Assembly: GCA_021738605.1 (NCBI GenBank)
Contig: JAIPBY010000035.1
Span: forward strand, 1-14,516
Length of the DNA: 14,516 bases
Source of the DNA: Chitinophagaceae bacterium
GTDB lineage: Bacteria; Bacteroidota; Bacteroidia; Chitinophagales; Chitinophagaceae
Direction of reading: 5' to 3'
Part shown: piece after piece, positions 6,248-13,682 of the stretch
Layout: the number at the start of each line of letters is the position of its first letter
Numbering within the stretch: the first letter of the stretch is position 1
Position numbers and translations under genes: made by a program
The notes under the pieces: model-generated
What the model was told of the DNA's origin: nothing
Seen by the model: the letters and a program-made list of their open reading frames with translations, nothing else
Databases searched by the model: none

Positions 6248-7263
6248 ATTTGGTTGATTTTATGGTTCTTAATTTGTTGAATGACTTTGTCCGTTTGGAG
6301 GGCAGATTCGAATGTGTTGATATTATTGGGAGCCTTGCCTTCCAGTACATTGATAAAGTGATCTATCTGCAAGGAATATTCTTCTCCCCTAAGATAAAAA
6401 TCAACGTGAGGTGATAAAGCATTGATATGTCGAACATTCCAACCCTTTGCATAACCGCCCATGGTTTGTGCCTCCTTGAAATACACTTTAAGCTCAGTAG
6501 CGTCTACAGTTAGTTTACCTTTTGATCCTAAAATAGTAATGGAAGTTGTCATCTTCCGGAATGTCTCATCACTCCAATTGACGTTGATGGTGCCATGTAT
6601 GCCACTTTTTGTCTCCAACAAACAAGAAACAGCATCCTCAACGGAGGCTGAATAAAAAGACATCAAATCAGCCCCATGAACTGATGTAATTGGGGCAATG
6701 AGATAATTGATCAGATCAATGAGATGGGCTGCATAGTCCATTAAACAACCGCCTCCTTCTTCTGGTTTTGATCGCCAGGTATGCTCTTTTGTTTTGGTAA
6801 CAACCGGGCCATTCATATTACCAGAAAACAATTGCAATTTTCCCAAGCTGCCTGAATCAATGATTCTTTTTGCTTCCATGAAGGTTCCTATAAATTTATT
6901 ATGGTAACCAACTTGGTTGTAAAGATTTTTCTGTCTGGAAGACTCCATCAACTTTTGTCCATTAGCGGCATTCAGGCTAAATGGTTTTTCAACAAAAACA
7001 TTGATGTTTCGATCCAGGAGTTTTTGAACGATGGGTTCATGGTACTTGGTAGGAACTGAAACAAAGACTGCATCAGGCTTTTTTTCATTGATCATCTCCA
7101 AATAATCGGAATAGACATCAAATGACGTGTGTCGCTTTAAAACGTCTGTTACAATTGTTGAGGTGTCGGCAACACCAATTACCTCTACATCTGGGTGTGC
7201 CCCCAGGATAGCAAGATGAGAAATGCCCATTTTGCCTGCGCCAATTAATCCGATTTTTTTCAT
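6244..7263 (-). CDS. Gfo/Idh/MocA-family NAD(P)-dependent sugar dehydrogenase
   Basis: This 339-residue cytoplasmic oxidoreductase has an N-terminal Rossmann fold with GLIGAGKMG (5-13), an acidic residue after the second strand (VADTS, 31-35) that suggests NAD preference, and VEKPF (91-95) holding the conserved lysine. The C-terminal domain has EEGGGCLMDYAAHLID (168-183), with D176 and H180 at the usual catalytic positions. Members oxidise or reduce hydroxyls on sugars and nucleotide sugars; WbpB-like relatives act on UDP-GlcNAc uronate at C3. The substrate cannot be read from sequence. It overlaps by 4 bp with genes on both sides, linking it to the DUF354 and AKR-like proteins. A role in making a modified sugar for the repeat unit is the simplest inference. 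Confidence 0.9.
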   Translation of the reverse strand: MKKIGLIGAGKMGISHLAILGAHPDVEVIGVADTSTIVTDVLKRHTSFDVYSDYLEMINEKKPDAVFVSVPTKYHEPIVQKLLDRNINVFVEKPFSLNAANGQKLMESSRQKNLYNQVGYHNKFIGTFMEAKRIIDSGSLGKLQLFSGNMNGPVVTKTKEHTWRSKPEEGGGCLMDYAAHLIDLINYLIAPITSVHGADLMSFYSASVEDAVSCLLETKSGIHGTINVNWSDETFRKMTTSITILGSKGKLTVDATELKVYFKEAQTMGGYAKGWNVRHINALSPHVDFYLRGEEYSLQIDHFINVLEGKAPNNINTFESALQTDKVIQQIKNHKINQI

Positions 7264-8297
7264 GCGGTTACTCTTTTGTTGGTGTTAATTATTGTATTGT
7301 ACAATAGGTCATAAGCCAATTTTCCTTTGGCCATAAGCGTATTTTCATGATTCACTAAGGGCAATTGCTGTGATAGGGAAATCACATCTTTGGATGAAAT
7401 AGTATTGGCATGAAGCATGAGATTGTTTTCTATCAATACTTTATCAACTTCAAGCAATTCACCTTGGTAAACAGAAATGGTAGGTATACCAATCATGGCC
7501 AATTCTCTTGTCATAGATCCACCTGCACCTATGAATAAGTCACAATCATTGGCAATTTCTTCAAATGATATTGGCTTTTCCGCAACAGATATGTTCTTGA
7601 ATACATTGCTTAAATAATGATGGGCTTGTTCTTGGGATCGGGGTAAAATGAAGATGTTAAACGTTGATGACAATTCATTGATGAGCTCATCCAAGAAATT
7701 TTGTTTTCCGTTGTAATATTGGGCTGTTGATGGCTCTGGACGGATATAAAGCTTAAGGAAAGATGGTTTGATTGAAATATCCCTCAGTTTGTTTGACTTG
7801 GACATTCGCCATAGATAAATACCTTCTTTGACACCGGGGTAATAGCTGATTTTTCTACGAATAATCGAAAATTTAGAAAGACCCGTTAAATTGAAACGTT
7901 CTGGCAATAGGATTTTTGTAGCAGAAATAAAACTCGGAAGGTTCCCCAATGCATGTTCATTGTCATTTGTATATATAGAAGGGATGCCCAGCAGTTGTGC
8001 CGCCAAGGGGGAATGAAAAGAACTCTGTGACACAGCTACATCAATCTTTTTATCCTTTAAATAATGCCAAAGTTGAATAACCCTGATAGGATACCCTAAA
8101 ACCTTACCAAGCAAACGCTTACCATAATGTTTTCCCACAACATGATGGAGCATGTCTTTCTGGTCCAATAAGGCAATTGTATTGGCCAAGGGTCTAGAAG
8201 TGATAAAGATTGTATGTCCTTCATGCTCCAATTGTGATATCAACGCGTAAAACATGTTGATATGGGGAGAATTTGAAATATCAAACCAGATGTTCAT
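7260..8297 (-). CDS. DUF354 family GT-B-like protein
   Basis: I chose the ATG at 8297-8295 (345 residues), because it gives the usual DUF354 opening MNIWFDISNSPHINMF; a TTG two codons upstream also reads in frame. The fold is GT-B-like. The N-terminal half carries SNSPH (8-12) and SQSSFHSPLAAQLLGIPSI at about 90-108. The C-terminal half carries FIGAGGSMTRELAMIGIPT (255-273), which resembles the nucleotide-sugar-binding loop of WecB/MurG-type enzymes. DUF354 proteins are common in archaeal and bacterial surface-polysaccharide loci and are presumed to be glycosyltransferases or epimerase relatives, without a settled reaction. It overlaps the Gfo/Idh gene by 4 bp (ATGA) and starts 29 bp after the CapK-like gene. 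It probably adds or processes the sugar made by its partners. Confidence 0.82.
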   Translation of the reverse strand: MNIWFDISNSPHINMFYALISQLEHEGHTIFITSRPLANTIALLDQKDMLHHVVGKHYGKRLLGKVLGYPIRVIQLWHYLKDKKIDVAVSQSSFHSPLAAQLLGIPSIYTNDNEHALGNLPSFISATKILLPERFNLTGLSKFSIIRRKISYYPGVKEGIYLWRMSKSNKLRDISIKPSFLKLYIRPEPSTAQYYNGKQNFLDELINELSSTFNIFILPRSQEQAHHYLSNVFKNISVAEKPISFEEIANDCDLFIGAGGSMTRELAMIGIPTISVYQGELLEVDKVLIENNLMLHANTISSKDVISLSQQLPLVNHENTLMAKGKLAYDLLYNTIINTNKRVTA

Positions 8298-8326
8298 GAA
8301 CAAGAATTGAATGGTGAGAAAAAATA

Positions 8327-9604
8327 TTAAGCAGGTGTTGAGATGCCAAGGGAGGTATTGATGACATAGCGGTGCTTGGCATTTTCAGCTTCCAGGAATG
8401 GCGCATTGATCTCTATTGCATAATCATCAAATTCCAAATTGCTTTTGACAATATCCAAATACTCTTTGGAAATCTCTTTGGGCAACGTATTGTTATCCAT
8501 TTGTAGATAGATGGTGAGTTTATGTGCATTGAACAGAACCTGGAACTGTTCGATATGTTTGTTGTTTCGGAAAAGAATATTAAAAAAAGCTGAATGCACG
8601 ACTTTATGCTTTTTATCAATAACCAAATCACAGGTCCTCCCCTTAAAATTCTCAATGATGGGATATCCCCTTTTACACGGGCAGGAAATATTCTCTACAA
8701 CCTCAAATGCATCTCCAGTAAAGTACCGTATCATCGGAAAAGCCTTGTTGACAAGATTCGTGGCCAATACATTACCCTCACTATCAAATTCAAGTTTGGT
8801 AGCCGTACTGATGTAGTGAAGGTTACCAAAATCACACTCAAAGGCAGAGATGGCGGCCTCATTGCATCCATACTGATTATGAACCTTTACATTAAAAGCC
8901 TGACCAATATTATCTCTGTGCTTATCACTTAGTATTTCAGCGGTTGACACAACTCCTTTCAAATGAGGAAAAGTATAAGGATATTTGCTTTTTAAAATAT
9001 ATTCTGCAAGCCGATTGATTGCAGTTGCATACCCGTAAATGATCTTTGTTTTAGTTGTAATGATTTGGCTGAGGTAAGATTCAATATCAGTATCGTTCAA
9101 ATGGTAAGCTGAATATGTAGTAACATTCAGCAATTGATGAAATACGTTATGCTTGATATCATTTTTACCCAATGAGGTCCCGGCAACAAATGCAACTTTA
9201 TCACCCAATTGATACCCCAGGGTTTCCCAAGACAATAGTATTCCTGCCCACATGAAAGATTGAGCCTCATTGGTTGTATAGTATAAAAGTGGAGCGCCAG
9301 TTGAGCCGCCGGTACCTTTTGTAAATTTTTTCTTGGAGAAATTCTTTGAAAATATAGCTGCAGTGTTCTTCCTGATGATATCCTTTGTCAAAATCGATGA
9401 TGAAACACTGGGTCCCAGATTGGTATAATATCGCGTAGCGGGTAAGACTGTTTCAATGAAAACCTTATAATTTGAGCGAGATAAATTGGCAAGAGTTTTG
9501 TTATTGAGATACTGTTCTGCTCTCAATTTTTTGAGTGTTGTCACAATATTGGTTCCCCTTAAAGCGTCTATAAGCCAAAACCGGGCATGTCCAAGAAAAT
9601 TCAT
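8327..9604 (-). CDS. capK: CapK/PaaK-like adenylate-forming enzyme
   Basis: This 425-residue protein is related to phenylacetate-CoA ligases. It has the phosphate-binding loop KGTGGSTGAPL (96-106), the YGCNEA motif (245-250, equivalent to YG.TE), the FTGD motif (295-298) and FKGR (320-323). These are the usual A3, A5, A7 and A8-type positions of adenylating enzymes. Four cysteines at C247, C257, C308 and C310 could form a metal site like those suggested for the CapK branch. CapK proteins occur in capsule loci, and their substrate is unknown; activating a carboxylic acid that decorates the sugar chain is one inference. Length is normal and the C-terminal lid region is present. No acyl or peptidyl carrier protein is encoded nearby. 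It lies 32 bp after a GT4 gene. The family is secure, the role is not. Confidence 0.85.
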   Translation of the reverse strand: MNFLGHARFWLIDALRGTNIVTTLKKLRAEQYLNNKTLANLSRSNYKVFIETVLPATRYYTNLGPSVSSSILTKDIIRKNTAAIFSKNFSKKKFTKGTGGSTGAPLLYYTTNEAQSFMWAGILLSWETLGYQLGDKVAFVAGTSLGKNDIKHNVFHQLLNVTTYSAYHLNDTDIESYLSQIITTKTKIIYGYATAINRLAEYILKSKYPYTFPHLKGVVSTAEILSDKHRDNIGQAFNVKVHNQYGCNEAAISAFECDFGNLHYISTATKLEFDSEGNVLATNLVNKAFPMIRYFTGDAFEVVENISCPCKRGYPIIENFKGRTCDLVIDKKHKVVHSAFFNILFRNNKHIEQFQVLFNAHKLTIYLQMDNNTLPKEISKEYLDIVKSNLEFDDYAIEINAPFLEAENAKHRYVINTSLGISTPA

Positions 9605-9636
9605 AAATATTGGTGTGATTGGTTAAAAAAATATAA

Positions 9637-10692
9637 TCATTCAGTTGAGAGCAGTTCGTTGTATATGGTATTTAACTTCGATACAATGGATTGTACATGA
9701 AATTGCTTTGCGTCATCGAAGGCATTCATACCATAACGGGAAATGAGCCCTGGGTTATTGAAAATCTCATCAAGAACAGCATCAAGTTGATTGATTTTCC
9801 CTGGTTCAATCAACCAACCATTGTGATGTGGTATAACTACAGAAGGAATTCCACCTACTGAAGTTGAAATAATGGGCTTTCCAGCAGACATGGCTTCAAG
9901 GATGGCCATAGGAAGACCTTCATAATGAGAAGGCAAGATGAAAATATCAGTATCAGAGATCATTTCATCTTTTTGGGAACCATGTACCCATCCGGCAAAG
10001 ATTATATTGCCGCCGTTATTTTCCTTATTGATCAGTGAAATGAGTCTGTCTGATTCTCCTTCTCCACAAATGGTAAGCTTAATTTTATTGTGCAGGTAAA
10101 ATGGGTTGTTTTGAAGATATTCGACCAATTCAAAAATACCTTTGTTATCGGTAATTGTACCTAGAAACAACAATGAGATAGAATTGTACGAATCACGATA
10201 AGGGCTAAGTGGAAAAGTTTTAACAGGATTGAGCATTACGGAAAGGTTGCCTAACTTTAACTCTTCACTAAAGGTATGGCTCCACTCATTTGTCAAACAA
10301 ATTACACGATCGCAAGAGCGAAGTATCAATTGAACCAAAAATGTTATGAAATAAGAGGACTGGTAAAAGCGGTGAAACAAACCACCGTGAATATGCATGA
10401 TTGTTTTTTTCCCTAATGAATTTCCCAATAAAACAACCAATGATTTCCTAAAGAAACTACCCCTTGATGCACAATGAATATGAAGAATGTTGACATCAGC
10501 ATCTGTTATCAATAATTTGAAAATGCTGGCAATTTGTTGAAGGAAATAAAAAGATTTATTCACCCTGGCATCTGATGGGTAGGTAGAAATCAACCTGAAG
10601 CCATCCATTTCAGCCCTATAGGTTTCCAGAACTGCCCCAATACCCCCTTTTTCATTTTTGGGCCCAACAAATAAAACATGATTGAAATTCAC
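9637..10692 (-). CDS. GT4-family glycosyltransferase
   Basis: This 351-residue retaining GT-B enzyme should transfer a sugar from a nucleotide donor to the lipid-linked repeat unit at the inner face of the membrane. The N-terminal domain has the acceptor-side glycine loop KGGIGAV (15-21), HIHCASRGSF (71-80) and HIHGG (100-104). The C-terminal domain has FLGTITDNKG (176-185), CGEGE (209-213) and the donor-site EX7E motif in SHYEGLPMAILEA (E248, E256), followed by SVGGIP (268-273). The start is GTG at 10692, since no in-frame ATG occurs in the 47 bp before it and the next internal Met would remove the KGGIG loop. Spacing is 32 bp to the CapK-like gene. Donor and linkage cannot be predicted. Confidence 0.92.
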   Translation of the reverse strand: MNFNHVLFVGPKNEKGGIGAVLETYRAEMDGFRLISTYPSDARVNKSFYFLQQIASIFKLLITDADVNILHIHCASRGSFFRKSLVVLLGNSLGKKTIMHIHGGLFHRFYQSSYFITFLVQLILRSCDRVICLTNEWSHTFSEELKLGNLSVMLNPVKTFPLSPYRDSYNSISLLFLGTITDNKGIFELVEYLQNNPFYLHNKIKLTICGEGESDRLISLINKENNGGNIIFAGWVHGSQKDEMISDTDIFILPSHYEGLPMAILEAMSAGKPIISTSVGGIPSVVIPHHNGWLIEPGKINQLDAVLDEIFNNPGLISRYGMNAFDDAKQFHVQSIVSKLNTIYNELLSTE

Positions 10693-10739
10693 TGTGAAAT
10701 AGTGTATTGTAAAAAGAAAATATTTGAGTAAATGTTGCC

Positions 10740-11882
10740 TTAGCTGCGATGACTGATCATTATTGGTTGAGACAATAAATGAACATATTGTTTCAACATG
10801 CTGTTGAGGGAGAAACGTTGCTTAACATGCTCCCGTATTGAATGTCCATTCTGGTTATTCTTCAATGCATTCAACCATGCTTTTGCGATTGAATCGGGAT
10901 GCAGTGGATCAGCAAGCGTGCCATTCCAGTCTTCAACAATCATTTCCCTCGCACCACCAACATCGGTCAATGCACAAGGCAGCCCAAATGCCATAGCTTC
11001 CAGGGCCGCAATTGAGAATGTTTCACTTTCTGATGTAAGTGTAAAAATATCTGCGATAAAATAGAAAACTCTGACATCCGAATGATTACCAACAAAATGA
11101 ACATACCCATCCAATTGTAAAATAGAAACAAGTTCTTTGAGCCTGTCTGACAATCTTTGATTGCCAGATCCAACAATCATGAGGTGTGGCTTAATTACAC
11201 CCCGCATTTTATGTACAATAGACAAAGCGTTTAGTGCGTCAGTGTGGCGCTTTTCAGGATTGATGCGCGCAACCAAAAGAATCAACTTGTCATTTTTATC
11301 AATGGAGAAAGATTCCCTAATGCTATCTCGGTCCTTACCTATAAAATGTGAAGGACTGAATGTTTCGGTATTGATACCATTATAAATAACGGTTTGTACA
11401 CAAGCAGGAAACGAGTATTTTTTTGTAAGATAATCTTGTTGCTTGTTGCATAAATAAATCACGGTATCCTGTTTCCCAATAAACCTATAATAAACAAAGG
11501 TTTGGAACCAGTTATACAAAGAAAATGGTTTTGTAGTATGTGGAGAAAGATATATTTGGTAATCATCTTCGAAAAAAAAAGATAATTTGGTGAGAAAATA
11601 TGAATACGGATTAACACAAAATATTTTTCTTGCCCCATGGATAATGATTTGTTGTTTAATCCGATGAGATATAGATAGGTCGAATCGAGAGTTTTTTAAT
11701 ACCTTGATGATGGGTATGCTAGCCGTGATTTCGTGAGCCAATGTGACATCATTACTGAGTATGATGACCACTGGATCATACTTGATATCAAACAAATGAT
11801 TAACAATGCTGATCAAGAATTTCTCTGCTCCACCCATGGGTAAACCATGAATGACAAAAACGATTGATTTGGGATTGATCAT
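10740..11882 (-). CDS. GT4-family glycosyltransferase
   Basis: This 380-residue GT-B enzyme has the N-terminal loop GLPMGGAEK (13-21), the linker motif YNGINTETFSP (167-177), VARINPEKRH (204-213), VGSGNQR (237-243) and an intact EX7E motif in SESETFSIAALEAM (E287, E295), with DVGGAREMI (307-315) after it. All this fits an active retaining transferase that adds one sugar of the repeat unit. Its ATG at 11882 overlaps the stop codon of the acyltransferase gene by 4 bp (ATGA), implying coupled translation. A 47-bp gap separates it from the next GT4 gene. The residues are unlike those of the neighbouring GT4 proteins outside the motifs, so it is not a recent duplicate and probably makes a different linkage. 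Confidence 0.92.
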   Translation of the reverse strand: MINPKSIVFVIHGLPMGGAEKFLISIVNHLFDIKYDPVVIILSNDVTLAHEITASIPIIKVLKNSRFDLSISHRIKQQIIIHGARKIFCVNPYSYFLTKLSFFFEDDYQIYLSPHTTKPFSLYNWFQTFVYYRFIGKQDTVIYLCNKQQDYLTKKYSFPACVQTVIYNGINTETFSPSHFIGKDRDSIRESFSIDKNDKLILLVARINPEKRHTDALNALSIVHKMRGVIKPHLMIVGSGNQRLSDRLKELVSILQLDGYVHFVGNHSDVRVFYFIADIFTLTSESETFSIAALEAMAFGLPCALTDVGGAREMIVEDWNGTLADPLHPDSIAKAWLNALKNNQNGHSIREHVKQRFSLNSMLKQYVHLLSQPIMISHRS

Positions 11883-12457
11883 GATTCTATATATTCTAAT
11901 GATGTATCAGCTGTTGTATAATTGATGTAACCTTTAGTAGCATCTTCTCTAGGGATAATAGACGCTGGATTTCCAATAACCAAACTATTGGAAGGAACAG
12001 ATATGTTAACAAAAGCATTCGGTGCAATCATTACATTGTCTCCAATGATGATATTGCCCACGATTACGGCATTCGTTCCAATCCAAACCTTGCTGCCAAT
12101 TGTGGGGGTGCCTTTATTTTTTCCTCGGTTTGTTTGCCCAATCGTTACTCCGGGAGACAAGTTGCAGAAATCTCCCATAATTGTGTTTCCATTGACAACA
12201 ATTGTGCCCCAATGGCCAATATAAAGTCCTTTACCAATTTGGGTAGAGGGGGGTATTTGAAATCCATAAAAATGAGCATCAATATGGAGAAAGATTCTGT
12301 ATATCAGACCCAAGAATGACCACTTCTTATATTGATGTGATTTTCTGAGAAAAAAAGTAAACCTGAATCCAGGGATGAGCAAAGATGGCAGAAACTTTCC
12401 AGAAGCAGTTTCGCCAGTGTATCGCAACAAATCAGCCCTGATGGTATTGTTCAACAT
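11879..12457 (-). CDS. Left-handed beta-helix (hexapeptide) acyltransferase
   Basis: I use the ATG at 12457 (192 residues, MLNNTIRADL), which starts 5 bp after the upstream stop; a TTG at 12466 overlapping that stop by 4 bp would add three residues. The N-terminal ~65 residues are helical, as in serine acetyltransferase-like enzymes. They are followed by hexapeptide coils from IGKGLYIGHWGTIVVNGN (about 74-91), with H82 as the likely catalytic histidine, then SPGVTIGQTNRGKNKGTPTIG (about 101-121) and KVWIGTNAVIVGNIIIGDNV. It ends with the typical VIGNPASII. In this context it most likely acetylates a sugar hydroxyl of the repeat unit, as WcaB-like enzymes do for colanic acid. CysE itself is less likely, because the gene is embedded between glycosyltransferases. 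Confidence 0.87.
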   Translation of the reverse strand: MLNNTIRADLLRYTGETASGKFLPSLLIPGFRFTFFLRKSHQYKKWSFLGLIYRIFLHIDAHFYGFQIPPSTQIGKGLYIGHWGTIVVNGNTIMGDFCNLSPGVTIGQTNRGKNKGTPTIGSKVWIGTNAVIVGNIIIGDNVMIAPNAFVNISVPSNSLVIGNPASIIPREDATKGYINYTTADTSLEYIES

Positions 12458-12462
12458 AAAGT

Positions 12463-13638
12463 TCAAATAACGGAATCCATATCATGATAAACGCCCATCA
12501 ATGTATTTCTGTTATGGATTGCATCTGATTTTGAGTAACCGGATGCAATGTTTTTTTCCATATCCAGGTAATGATCTGATGAAAGCATCTTCATGATACC
12601 ATTGGCAATAGAATGGGGTTCAGGAGGGGTAAGCATTCCATTGATTCCGTCTGAAATATATTCCTGGAACGCGCCAATATTGGTTGCCAGTACTGTTTTC
12701 CCCATGGCAAATGCGGTCATTAATACACCACTTTGGGTAGCTTCTCGGTAAGGACAAACAACAAATTTTGATGCGTGAATCAACTGTGAAAGGTGTTCGA
12801 CTGAAAGGTAATCATCAATAAATGTTATATGATGTGCATATTCATCAAGCAATTTCTTGTCTATAACGAAACCATTTGATTTGCCGGCAATGAGAAAATG
12901 CTCATGTGGGTAGACGTTTAAGACCTTGGGTATAGCCTGAAGAAGTAAGTCTATGCCTTTGTAATAAGAAAGCTGTCCAAAAAAAAGGATGGAACGTCTT
13001 TCAGCAATTGGCGTTTGCTTGAATTGAGCTATAAATGAATAGGGCTGTAAACGCAATTGAGAAAGCCTACCATTTACATATTTATTGTTTTTCTTAAATA
13101 ATCCTGAGGAATAAGAAGAGTAGAATGATATTGACCTTGCCTGCTTTTTGTAGAAATAACGAACAACGTCTAAGATGAGTGATTCTTCTCCGACATGCGG
13201 AACAGGGTCATGAATCGTCAAAGCCAGTTGATTGTTTTTGAGAAAAAACAAGGAGGAAATTGCTCGCCCTGATGCAGTATCAAAATGAACTACATCATAG
13301 TTTCGTGAACGGATCAGTCGTCCTAAGTAGATTCCTCCCATGATGCTGTCGATCCCTAGCATACTTTTACCCTTAAAAAATAATACTTCAACAGAAGCTA
13401 TATCTTCAAAATAGGGAAGGAAACGATGCCATAGTTCAGGGGATAGGATCTCTTTTAATTTTTCCAGCCGATTGTAACGCTTTGTGTCTGACAATTCAAA
13501 AACAGTACTTTTTCGGGAATCCGGAGAAACTTCTATCAACAAATCTATATCAACATGATGCTTGATGGATTGCAAAGTTTCAAGACAACTATCAAGGAAA
13601 TAGGTATGAACATAATACAGTACACGGGGTCTCGCCAT
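12463..13638 (-). CDS. GT4-family glycosyltransferase, variant EX7E motif
   Basis: This 391-residue GT-B protein begins MARPRVLYYVHTYFLD. Its N-terminal domain has VVHFDTASG (116-124) and HDPVPHVG (143-150). The C-terminal domain has ILFFGQLSYYKGIDLLLQA (217-235), IAGKSNG (250-256) and CPYREATQSGVLMTAFAMGK (295-314), then IGAFQEYISDGINGML (321-336). The first Glu of the donor motif is present (E299), but position 307, where the second Glu would be, is Met. Such 'SQSGVL' variants occur among active GT4 enzymes, so it is probably functional. It is the second operon gene visible, 44 bp after the flippase, and its TGA is followed at once by the acyltransferase start. The sugar it transfers is unknown. 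Confidence 0.9.
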   Translation of the reverse strand: MARPRVLYYVHTYFLDSCLETLQSIKHHVDIDLLIEVSPDSRKSTVFELSDTKRYNRLEKLKEILSPELWHRFLPYFEDIASVEVLFFKGKSMLGIDSIMGGIYLGRLIRSRNYDVVHFDTASGRAISSLFFLKNNQLALTIHDPVPHVGEESLILDVVRYFYKKQARSISFYSSYSSGLFKKNNKYVNGRLSQLRLQPYSFIAQFKQTPIAERRSILFFGQLSYYKGIDLLLQAIPKVLNVYPHEHFLIAGKSNGFVIDKKLLDEYAHHITFIDDYLSVEHLSQLIHASKFVVCPYREATQSGVLMTAFAMGKTVLATNIGAFQEYISDGINGMLTPPEPHSIANGIMKMLSSDHYLDMEKNIASGYSKSDAIHNRNTLMGVYHDMDSVI

Positions 13639-13682
13639 AATGATTGAAATTGTGCAGATGGTAAAGGAGTAAAGGAGAGAAT

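Noticed and set aside
8298..8303. TTG start two codons upstream in the DUF354 gene
   Set aside because: The ATG at 8297 gives the normal family N-terminus MNIWFDI, and the upstream codons add nothing conserved.
8511..8932. Two overlapping plus-strand frames of just over 100 residues across the CapK-like gene
   Set aside because: They are antisense to the YGCNE and FTGD motifs of a well-supported gene and overlap each other in different frames.
9637..13638. Recent duplication among the three GT4 genes
   Set aside because: The proteins share only fold-level motifs; the residues between motifs and the N-terminal domains differ throughout.
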